From Planctomycetota bacterium (GTDB lineage: Bacteria; Planctomycetota; Phycisphaerae; UBA1845; PWPN01): DNA of 5,431 nt. The notes beneath the pieces were generated by a model that made no database searches, had not been told where the DNA came from, and saw only the letters and a program-made list of their open reading frames with translations. Of the stretch, positions 1 to 4,914 are shown in pieces (position 1 is the first letter of the stretch; each line of letters opens with the position of its first letter). The translations under genes were made by a program, and so were the position numbers. The stretch is from the NCBI GenBank assembly GCA_016209665.1, contig JACQVT010000356.1, positions 1 to 5,431 on the forward strand. Reading direction: 5' to 3'.

Positions 1-22
1 GCCCAGACCGTCACGGTGCCGG

Positions 23-223
23 TCACCCGCCGCCGATGCCCAACAGCGCGAGGAGCGTGCCCGATATCGCCCCGGCGACGGTGTCGCTGATTCCGCCGTA
101 GACCCCATCCACCAGCGCTTCCTCCACGCTGCAGCCCGCCAGGACCGCGAGCACGCAAGCGGCACCCGCAAGCTGAACTGCCCCCACGGCACCGCGTCGC
201 GCCAAGAGTCTTGTGCCTTTCAT
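23..223 (-). CDS. Small predicted lipoprotein (66 aa), function unknown
   Basis: The protein starts MKGTRLLARRG and has a positively charged n-region, a hydrophobic stretch and a lipobox (L-A-G-C, Cys31), so it should be cleaved by signal peptidase II and lipid-anchored at Cys31. The mature part is only about 36 residues. It begins SVEEALVDG and ends in a Gly/Ala/Leu-rich stretch (ISGTLLALLGIGGG) that may touch or enter the membrane. The ATG at 223 was chosen because AAGGAGAG lies about 6 bases upstream on the minus strand. A longer in-frame start at 265 falls inside an intergenic repeat and has no comparable ribosome site. It lies 130 bases downstream of the barrel-protein gene in the same direction, so the two may be co-transcribed through the repeat hairpin between them. 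I recognise no named family. The lipobox and ribosome site make a real gene likely. Confidence 0.72.
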   Translation of the reverse strand: MKGTRLLARRGAVGAVQLAGAACVLAVLAGCSVEEALVDGVYGGISDTVAGAISGTLLALLGIGGG

Positions 224-248
224 CGGAATCTCTCCTTGCCTCTCGTCC

Positions 249-330
249 ACCAGCACGAAGCGCAAGCAAGCGAGTGCTCATTGCGTGGTTCGTGTCAATT
301 TGCGGGCACTCGCTTGCGCTTCGTGCTGGT
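249..330. repeat. Inverted pair of the intergenic repeat, able to form a long hairpin
   Basis: Bases 249-277 are the reverse complement of 306-330 apart from a 4-base insertion (CAAG, 267-270). The pairing is 249-266 with 313-330 (18 bp) and 271-277 with 306-312 (7 bp), with a 28-base loop at 278-305. The core of each arm reads CACTCGCTTGCGCTTCGTGC on one strand or the other. There is no T-tract next to the stem on either strand, so it is not a standard intrinsic terminator. It could still slow or stop transcription, or protect the 3' end of the upstream minus-strand mRNA, because it lies between the barrel gene and the lipoprotein gene. The arms belong to the same family as the copy at 2317-2343. 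Confidence 0.85.
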
Positions 331-353
331 TGAATCGCACCGCATCGAACGAT

Positions 354-1415
354 TCACTTCGCGTCCCTATCTGCTTCATCCCGCATGAACGGGTGTTCGA
401 TGGACAGATAGAAGAACACGCCGTAGTCGATCGCGTCCCGCGAGAGCCCGACGGGCAGCGCGATGCCGGGCACGATCTGCAAGTCGCCGGGCAGGTTCCA
501 CGCCCAGCGAACCCCCGGCGAGATCACCACGTCCTGCGATCGCTCGCGCTCCAGCAGGATGCGCCTTCCCCCGGCCGAGGGACGCTCGAACAGGCTGTCG
601 TCGGAGGCCCAGTTCGCCTCGCAAAGGAGGTTCACGTCCTCGGTGACGGCCCAGATCACGCTGCCGCCGAGATTGAAGCCCCACAGGTCCGCGTCGTTCG
701 ATCCCCGGCCGTCCGAGAAGCGGATCGACGCGTCGGGCAGATGCGTGAATCCCACGTTGAAGTTCGCATAGACGCGGTCGCCCAGTTCCTGGCTGACCGG
801 CAGGTTGAACTGGTAGCCGACGACGCCGTCGCCGTAGCCGCGGTCCTCGTCGCCGCTGGGGAGGATCAGGCTGATCCGCGGCGAGACAGCCAGGCCCAGG
901 GCTTCGTCGTTGACGAGTTGGTAGCGGTAGTTGAGCAGGACGTCGCCCAAGCCGCTCCCGTGTTCCTGCCCGGCCGGGTCGATGAACGCATAGGGGATCG
1001 TGTACGACAGTTGATGCTGCTGCGAGAAGAACGGCCATTCCTGCGTGAACGAGAGGTCCCAGGTGCGCGTGCGGTCGGTGCCGCGCTCGTCGAGCCCGAA
1101 CCGGCCGGTGAAGATGTGCTGCACGACGCCGGGTTCCTGGTTGTAGGCCTCCTCGATGAAGAAGGAGTTGTCGCGAATTCCATCGATGGGGCGTTTCCGC
1201 GGCGGGGATTCCCCGGAAGCCGAAATCTTCCCCGGATCGAGCCGCACCGGCTGCGAGGAGGGGAAAGCCCCGAGCGCATCACGGCCCCCGACGGCCTGCC
1301 TGGCGGCGCTGCCATCGGATGTCTGCGCGATGCAGGGCCGAGACACTCCTTTCAGCACCCAGACCGCCAGGCAGGTCATGCCCAGCCGCAACGTGCGATT
1401 CCGTCCCAACCCCAT
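354..1415 (-). CDS. Exported beta-barrel protein, PF13557-like (MetA-pathway/outer-membrane transporter type)
   Basis: This 353-aa protein has an N-terminal signal (n-region GLGRNRTLRLG, hydrophobic MTCLAVWVL, possible cleavage near Ala30). A low-complexity linker of about 45 residues follows, then alternating amphipathic strands from about residue 95 to the C-terminus. The segment GDVLLNYRYQ (157-166), then ISLILPSGDEDRGYGDG (181-197), then YQFNLPVSQ resembles the pattern of the PF13557 family ('phenol MetA degradation', putative outer-membrane channel). The repeated strands VYANFNVGFTHLP, LWGFNLGGSVIWAV and YGVFFYLSIEHPF fit an outer-membrane barrel. The ATG at 1415 was chosen because GGAGGGG lies 8 bases upstream; a GTG at 1439 has no ribosome site. 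Its promoter region carries a DtxR-type palindrome and faces a DtxR-family gene, so control by Fe or Mn is inferred. The substrate is unknown. 'Phenol degradation' is only the inherited family name and should not be taken as its function. Confidence 0.85.
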   Translation of the reverse strand: MGLGRNRTLRLGMTCLAVWVLKGVSRPCIAQTSDGSAARQAVGGRDALGAFPSSQPVRLDPGKISASGESPPRKRPIDGIRDNSFFIEEAYNQEPGVVQHIFTGRFGLDERGTDRTRTWDLSFTQEWPFFSQQHQLSYTIPYAFIDPAGQEHGSGLGDVLLNYRYQLVNDEALGLAVSPRISLILPSGDEDRGYGDGVVGYQFNLPVSQELGDRVYANFNVGFTHLPDASIRFSDGRGSNDADLWGFNLGGSVIWAVTEDVNLLCEANWASDDSLFERPSAGGRRILLERERSQDVVISPGVRWAWNLPGDLQIVPGIALPVGLSRDAIDYGVFFYLSIEHPFMRDEADRDAK

Positions 1416-1460
1416 AGATCCGGCCCCTCCTGCGGCCACCGTGAAAAAACGGTTCCAAAA

Positions 1461-1474
1461 TTAGGCTTGCCTAA
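1461..1474. promoter_or_regulatory. Putative DtxR/IdeR-type operator in the divergent intergenic region
   Basis: TTAGGCTTGCCTAA is a 6+6 perfect palindrome around a central TT, and further matching bases lie outside it (1458-1459 with 1476-1477). Read with its next base it agrees at 13 of 15 positions with the start of the known DtxR/IdeR box TTAGGTTAGCCTAAC. It lies between the barrel gene (minus) and the DtxR-family gene (plus). It would sit just downstream of the predicted start of the minus transcript and overlap a possible plus-strand -35 element, both suitable places for repression. Binding has not been shown; the call rests on the motif and on its position beside its likely regulator. 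Confidence 0.7.
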
Positions 1475-1485
1475 CTTCGTCGGAT

Positions 1486-1513
1486 AGTATAGCCTGATCA
1501 TCGGCGAAGGCAA
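1486..1513 (-). promoter_or_regulatory. Possible sigma70-type promoter for the barrel gene
   Basis: On the minus strand a -35-like TTGCCT (1513-1508) is separated by 16 bases from a -10-like TATACT (1491-1486), which matches TATAAT at five of six positions. Transcription would start near 1479, placing the DtxR-type palindrome in the first transcribed bases. Planctomycete promoters are poorly defined, so this is tentative. A weaker plus-strand pair, TTGCCT (1467-1472) and TATAGC (1488-1493) with 15-base spacing, could serve the regulator gene. Confidence 0.4.
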
Positions 1514-1548
1514 GCTCTGTTTTCCGGGGACGTCGCGCGGCCGGCTCG

Positions 1549-1580
1549 CCCCGCGGGGTGCGTCCCGGACGAGGGGCGCA
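1549..1580 (+). other. GC-rich palindrome and hairpin in the leader of the regulator gene
   Basis: CCCCGCGGGG (1549-1558) is a perfect 10-base palindrome. Directly after it, TGCGTCCC (1559-1566) pairs with GGGGCGCA (1573-1580), with one G-T wobble, around the loop GGACGA. No T-tract follows, so it is not a standard terminator. It lies 45 bases before the start codon and may only reflect high GC content. Confidence 0.35.
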
Positions 1581-1625
1581 CGAATCCAACCCACCGCCGG
1601 AGTCCGGGCGGGAGGACATGCGGTC

Positions 1626-2279
1626 ATGGCCAGTGCCTCGGTCGAGGATTACCTCAAGGCGATCTACCTCTTGCAGACGGCGCGGACGCCCGCGACAACC
1701 CGCGGCCTGGCCGACGGGCTCGGCGTGCGGATGGCCTCGGTCACGGGCATGGTCAAGCAGCTCCACGCCGCTGGCTACGTCCGGCACGAGCGCTACCGCG
1801 GCGTGCAGTTGACGGCCAAGGGGCGGAGGCTCGCCCTCCGCGTGCTGCGGCGGCACCGCATCATCGAGCTGTTCCTCAGCAAGGTGCTCGGCCTGCCCTG
1901 GGACGAGGTGCACGAGGATGCCGAGGCCCTCGAACACGCCGCCAGCGACCGTGTGATCGAGCGACTGAACACGCTGCTCGGCAGCCCGGCGTTCGACCCC
2001 CACGGCGCCCCCATCCCTCACGGCGACGGCACGATCAGTCCACTCAACGGCAGGCTGCTGTCGGACTGCGAGGTCGGCCACCGCGGGCGGATCCTCTGCG
2101 TCTCCGACAAGGACCCGGCCTTCCTGCGTTACCTGGCCGGGATCGGCATCCGGATCGGCCTGCGGTTCCGTCTGGTCGACAAGGCCCCGTTCGACGGACC
2201 GCTGGCCATCCACGCCGGCCGAAAGAAGATCGTCCTCGGCCATCCCGCCGCGACGCGGGTGCTGGTGTCCCCGCCGTGA
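1626..2279 (+). CDS. DtxR/MntR-family metal-dependent transcriptional repressor
   Basis: This 217-aa protein has the three-part layout of the long DtxR/IdeR type. An N-terminal winged helix-turn-helix (about 1-65) includes TTRGLADGLGVRMASVTGMVKQL and the wing YRGVQLTAKG. A metal-binding and dimerisation helix region follows (about 70-125), then a C-terminal SH3/FeoA-like domain (about 145-217). By eye against MntR and DtxR, the likely metal ligands are Asp8, His77, Glu100, Glu103 and His104, with His96 and Glu81 at DtxR ancillary-site positions. Asp8 and Glu100 are as in MntR, where DtxR has Met10 and Cys102, but the MntR Glu11 position is Lys11. The metal (Mn or Fe) is therefore open. The ATG has GGAGG 10 bases upstream (1611-1615). 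The gene is divergent from a barrel-protein gene across a DtxR-like palindrome, so direct control of that gene and autoregulation are likely. No feoAB or mntH is seen in the window. Confidence 0.93.
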   Translation: MASASVEDYLKAIYLLQTARTPATTRGLADGLGVRMASVTGMVKQLHAAGYVRHERYRGVQLTAKGRRLALRVLRRHRIIELFLSKVLGLPWDEVHEDAEALEHAASDRVIERLNTLLGSPAFDPHGAPIPHGDGTISPLNGRLLSDCEVGHRGRILCVSDKDPAFLRYLAGIGIRIGLRFRLVDKAPFDGPLAIHAGRKKIVLGHPAATRVLVSPP

Positions 2280-2296
2280 CTTCATGACCGTCGCCG

Positions 2297-2314
2297 CAGT
2301 GGGAAAGTGGGAAG
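2297..2314 (+). repeat. Purine-rich repeat, copy 1
   Basis: CAGTGGGAAAGTGGGAAG lies 17 bases after the stop of the regulator gene. A near copy is at 4824-4842, at the 3' end of the oxidoreductase gene. Both sit at the end of a plus-strand gene. The function is unknown; it may be a dispersed genomic repeat. Confidence 0.55.
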
Positions 2315-2316
2315 AG

Positions 2317-2343
2317 GGGCACTCGCTTGCGCTTCGTGCTGGT
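2317..2343 (+). repeat. Intergenic repeat, third copy
   Basis: These 27 bases are identical to 304-330 (core CACTCGCTTGCGCTTCGTGC), and an inverted copy with a 4-base insertion is at 249-277. Identity stops sharply on both sides. The copy is in the spacer between the regulator gene and the NagB-like gene. Apparent reading frames through it (with CASCW or STSTKRK peptides) are products of the repeat and not genes. Confidence 0.85.
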
Positions 2344-2458
2344 ACACCGGGACAACCTGTCGCTGTGGTGCAGTGTCCTCGTTCCTTCGGCGGAGCCTGC
2401 GCGCGAGGGCTCGACCGGGCTGGCCGCTGCACGCCACGGAAACGGGGCGTCGGACTTG

Positions 2459-2487
2459 TTGTCAACCGCCCAGGTTTGGCATATCCT
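2459..2487 (+). promoter_or_regulatory. Possible promoter of the NagB-like/oxidoreductase pair
   Basis: TTGTCA (2459-2464, five of six matches to TTGACA) is followed after exactly 17 bases by TATCCT (2482-2487, four of six to TATAAT). A start near 2494 would give a leader of about 40 bases before the ATG at 2534. This is in an AT-richer patch of a GC-rich spacer. No operator palindrome is seen here. Confidence 0.45.
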
Positions 2488-2533
2488 GGGGTCGCTGGAG
2501 GACCTGTACACGTCGCCAACGGAGGACCGAAAC

Positions 2534-3463
2534 ATGGCACGACCATTGAGCAAGATCGCCCCGCAATGGTGGGACTATACGACGCTGCCCAAGGAGATGC
2601 TGGATGAGGTGGCCCGGCTGACGGCCAAGGACGTCGAGAAGCTGTCACGCGACGGGTTTAAGGTAGTGATGTACGACACGATCGAGGACCTGTGGCTGGC
2701 CGAGGCCCTGGAGTACATCGAGGCCTGGCGGCAGGCGACGCCCGATCAGCCGGTGGGCATCTGCGGCCCGATCGGCCCGACCGAGCAGTTGCCGCTGGTG
2801 GCCCGGCTGGTCAACGCCCTGGAGATCAACCTCAAGCACGCCCACTTCTGGGGCATGGACGAGTGGTACATGAACGGCAAGGAGGTGCCCGAGAGCCACC
2901 CGCTGTCGTTCGCCCGCACCGACAAGGAGATGTGCTTCAACCGCATCCGGCCGGACCTGCGGATGCCCGAGGCGAACTTGCACTTCCCCGTCGCCGACGC
3001 GACCGCGTACCGGGAGACGTGGAAGCACGTGCGCTGCGCGATCATGCAGGGCGGCCAGGGCGAGATCAAGCACTGGGCGTTCAACGACCCGCCCAAGCGC
3101 GAGGGCAAGTACGTCGACAACCCGCCCTCGCCCGAGGAGTATCGCAAGCTGACCACCCGCGTGGTCGACCTGCATCCGCTGACGCTGGTGCAGAACGCCC
3201 GCACGAGCGGCGGGGGCAACATCCCGCTGGTGCCGTCGCAGGCCATCTCGGTCGGGCCGGTCGAGACGTGGCAGGCGGGCCGGGTGTCGATCTGGCATCC
3301 AGGCTGGCACGACAACGCCTTCGGCATCCGACTGACGGCGTTCATGATCTCCAAGCGTATGCCCGATTCCAGCGTGCCGATGTCGCTGCTGGCCGACCAC
3401 CCGAACGTGCAGTTCAACTACTACCGGCCGGGCATCGGGACCTGCGGAACGGAAATGCATTGA
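2534..3463 (+). CDS. NagB-like protein (glucosamine-6-phosphate deaminase/isomerase superfamily), divergent active site
   Basis: This 309-aa protein has the NagB order of motifs. [10 protein letters not shown] (75-84) stands at the phosphate-loop position, [21 protein letters not shown] (106-126) matches the NagB NMDEYVG...HPESY region, and [14 protein letters not shown] (173-186) matches GGVGNDGHIAFNEP. After these come NAR (221-223), VPSQAISVG (233-241) and [11 protein letters not shown] (281-291). E. coli NagB is about 266 aa, so this one is longer, mainly at the N-terminus. By eye Asp72 (here Asp109), His143 (His180) and the phosphate Arg172 (Arg223) are kept. Asp141 is Ile178, Glu148 is Asp185, and Lys208 seems absent. 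Sugar-phosphate binding is therefore likely, but deamination as in NagB is doubtful. The ATG has GGAGG (2521-2525) 8 bases upstream. It is followed 51 bases later by a Gfo/Idh/MocA gene in the same direction, probably an operon. It has no signal peptide and should be cytoplasmic. Confidence 0.85.
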   Translation: MARPLSKIAPQWWDYTTLPKEMLDEVARLTAKDVEKLSRDGFKVVMYDTIEDLWLAEALEYIEAWRQATPDQPVGICGPIGPTEQLPLVARLVNALEINLKHAHFWGMDEWYMNGKEVPESHPLSFARTDKEMCFNRIRPDLRMPEANLHFPVADATAYRETWKHVRCAIMQGGQGEIKHWAFNDPPKREGKYVDNPPSPEEYRKLTTRVVDLHPLTLVQNARTSGGGNIPLVPSQAISVGPVETWQAGRVSIWHPGWHDNAFGIRLTAFMISKRMPDSSVPMSLLADHPNVQFNYYRPGIGTCGTEMH

Positions 3464-3514
3464 GGGGGAAGACGGGGTCCGGGGCTCGGTGCTCGGCGAT
3501 GAAGGAGGATTGGG

Positions 3515-4879
3515 TTGGCCAGGCGTAGTTCGCGGCGGGAGTTTCTTGGGTATTCGGCGTTGACGGCCGCCGGTTTGTGGAGCGGGCGGCGGGTGTGGGG
3601 CAGCGCGACGCGGCCGGCCAACGAGAAGCTGGGCATCGCCGTCGTCGGGGTGGCCGGCCAGGGCCACTGGAACCTCGAGCGGCTGGCCGAAACGGGCGAG
3701 GCCATCGTCGCCCTGTGCGACGTGGATGAGACACGGGCCGCCGACGCCCGGACGAAGTTCCCCGACGCGAGGTTCTATCCCGACTTCCGCGAGATGATCG
3801 ATCGCCGGCACAAGGACATCGACGCGGTGCTGGTGGCGACGCCCGACCACACCCACGCCGTGGCGACGATGGCGGCCCTGAAGGCGGGCAAGCACGTCTA
3901 CTGCGAGAAGCCGCTGACACACAGCGTCTGGGAGTGCCGGCAGGTCATCGAGACCGCGCGGAAGATGAAGCGCACCACCCAGATGGGGACGCAGATCCAC
4001 TCCCACGCCAACTACCGCCGGGCGGTCGAGCTGGTGCAGACGGGGGCGATCGGTGCCGTCCGCGAGGTGCATGTGTGGTGCGGGTCGGTCTGGTCGGGCG
4101 GCGAGCGGCCCAGGGACACGCCGCCGATGCCGGAGGGTCTGCACTGGGACCTGTGGCTGGGCCCCGCGCCGGAGCGGCCGTACCACCCAGCCTACATTCG
4201 CGGCAACTGGCGCGGCTGGTGGGACTTCGGCGGCGGCGGCCACGCCGACATGGCGTGTCACTACATGGATTTGGCCCATTGGGCGCTGGACCTGTCGCGC
4301 CCGCTCACGGTCGAGGCTGAGGGCCCGCCCGTGCATCCCGAGTCGGCGCCGCCTCGACTGACCGTCCGCTACGAGTACCCCGCCCGCGGCGACAAGCCGC
4401 CGGTCAAGCTCACTTGGTGCATCGGCGTCGCTCGGCCGGACAACTTCGATCCCGCCAAAATGCCGGACTGGGGCGCGGGCGTATTGTTCATCGGCGAAAA
4501 GGGCATGTTGATCGCCGATTACGACCGGCGCCAGTTGCTGCCCGAGGCCCAGTTCGCGGGTTTCCGGCCGCCGGCGCCGTTCATCCCCGACTCGATCGGG
4601 CATCACAAGGAGTGGGTCGAGGCCTGCAAGCACGGCGGCACGACCACTTGCAATTTCGAGTACAGCGGGGCCCTGGTCGAGACGGTGCTGCTCGGCAACG
4701 TCGCCTATCGCAGCGGCCGCAAGATCGAGTGGGACGCCGCCCGGATGAAGATCCCCAACGCGCCCGAGGCGGAGGAATGGCTGCGGCGGGAGTATCGCAA
4801 GGGGTGGACGCTGTGGGGTGAGACAGTGGGAAGGTGGGGAAGTGAAAAAGTGGGCAAGTATGAACGCGTGAACGTATGA
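3515..4879 (+). CDS. Tat-exported Gfo/Idh/MocA family oxidoreductase
   Basis: This 454-aa protein begins with a Tat signal (SRREFLGYSALTAAGL). A Rossmann domain starts at KLGIAVVGVAGQG (38-50, nucleotide loop GVAGQG at 45-50), with CDVD at 68-71 and VATPDHTHA (107-115). EKPLTHS (131-137) carries the conserved Lys132, and FGGGGHADMACHYMD (238-252) carries the D-x-x-x-H pair Asp245/His249 of the C-terminal domain. The family uses NAD(P) to oxidise or reduce sugars and polyols, and some relatives are GH109 glycosidases; the substrate here cannot be read from sequence. The start is TTG at 3515, fixed by AAGGAGG (3502-3508) 6 bases upstream and by the complete Tat motif; no in-frame ATG fits. The body appears to finish at EYRKGWTL (426-433). 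The last 21 residues are encoded by repeat-like DNA and end inside an 8-bp tandem repeat. It is probably co-transcribed with the NagB-like gene, although that partner would be cytoplasmic while this protein is exported. Confidence 0.92.
   Translation: MARRSSRREFLGYSALTAAGLWSGRRVWGSATRPANEKLGIAVVGVAGQGHWNLERLAETGEAIVALCDVDETRAADARTKFPDARFYPDFREMIDRRHKDIDAVLVATPDHTHAVATMAALKAGKHVYCEKPLTHSVWECRQVIETARKMKRTTQMGTQIHSHANYRRAVELVQTGAIGAVREVHVWCGSVWSGGERPRDTPPMPEGLHWDLWLGPAPERPYHPAYIRGNWRGWWDFGGGGHADMACHYMDLAHWALDLSRPLTVEAEGPPVHPESAPPRLTVRYEYPARGDKPPVKLTWCIGVARPDNFDPAKMPDWGAGVLFIGEKGMLIADYDRRQLLPEAQFAGFRPPAPFIPDSIGHHKEWVEACKHGGTTTCNFEYSGALVETVLLGNVAYRSGRKIEWDAARMKIPNAPEAEEWLRREYRKGWTLWGETVGRWGSEKVGKYERVNV
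4824..4842 (+). repeat. Purine-rich repeat, copy 2, inside the oxidoreductase 3' end
   Basis: CAGTGGGAAGGTGGGGAAG differs from 2297-2314 by one substitution and one extra G. It is followed by the related string GTGAAAAAGTGGGCAAG. It encodes part of the oxidoreductase tail (around TVGRWGSEKVGK), which does not look like the rest of the protein. Confidence 0.55.
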
Positions 4880-4890
4880 ACGTGTGAACG
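4859..4890 (+). repeat. Four imperfect 8-bp tandem repeats (YRTGAACG)
   Basis: The units are TATGAACG, CGTGAACG, TATGAACG and TGTGAACG, differing only in the first two bases. The stop codon of the oxidoreductase (TGA, 4877-4879) lies within the third unit, so the last residues (YERVNV) are repeat-encoded. The array fills part of the 35-base gap to the convergent gene. No terminator hairpin is seen in this gap. Confidence 0.8.
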
Positions 4891-4914
4891 AAAGGGGCGT
4901 CGGAGGGAATCAGT

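Noticed and set aside
249..330. Reading the inverted pair as a CRISPR fragment or an intrinsic terminator
   Set aside because: There is no regular direct-repeat/spacer pattern and no T-tract after the stem on either strand. The same sequence occurs singly at 2317-2343, so a dispersed repeat fits better.
354..1415. Naming the barrel protein as part of phenol catabolism
   Set aside because: The PF13557 name comes from one early example. No aromatic-degradation gene is in the window and the operator points to metal control.
213..1487. A 424-codon open frame on the plus strand antisense to the barrel gene
   Set aside because: It is a shadow frame in GC-rich DNA. Its translation is rich in Arg, Pro and His with no domain, passes through the intergenic repeat, and the opposite strand has a signal peptide, family motifs and a ribosome site.
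2327..2533. N-terminal extension of the NagB-like protein by 69 codons
   Set aside because: The extension begins inside the intergenic repeat, spans the predicted promoter and has no family similarity. The ATG at 2534 has a well-placed GGAGG.
1461..2648. A 395-codon minus-strand frame opposite the regulator gene
   Set aside because: It is antisense to a clear DtxR-family gene, runs through the repeat copy and the operator, and shows no motif.
3499..3528. A 9-codon reading frame starting ATGAAGGAGG that overlaps the oxidoreductase start
   Set aside because: It contains the ribosome site of the real gene and has no upstream site of its own. A coupled leader peptide is possible but nothing supports it.
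2645..4633. A 662-codon open frame on the minus strand across two plus-strand genes
   Set aside because: It covers two conserved genes and the gap between them, has Arg/Pro/Val/His-biased composition, no recognisable domain, and is explained by GC bias at third codon positions.
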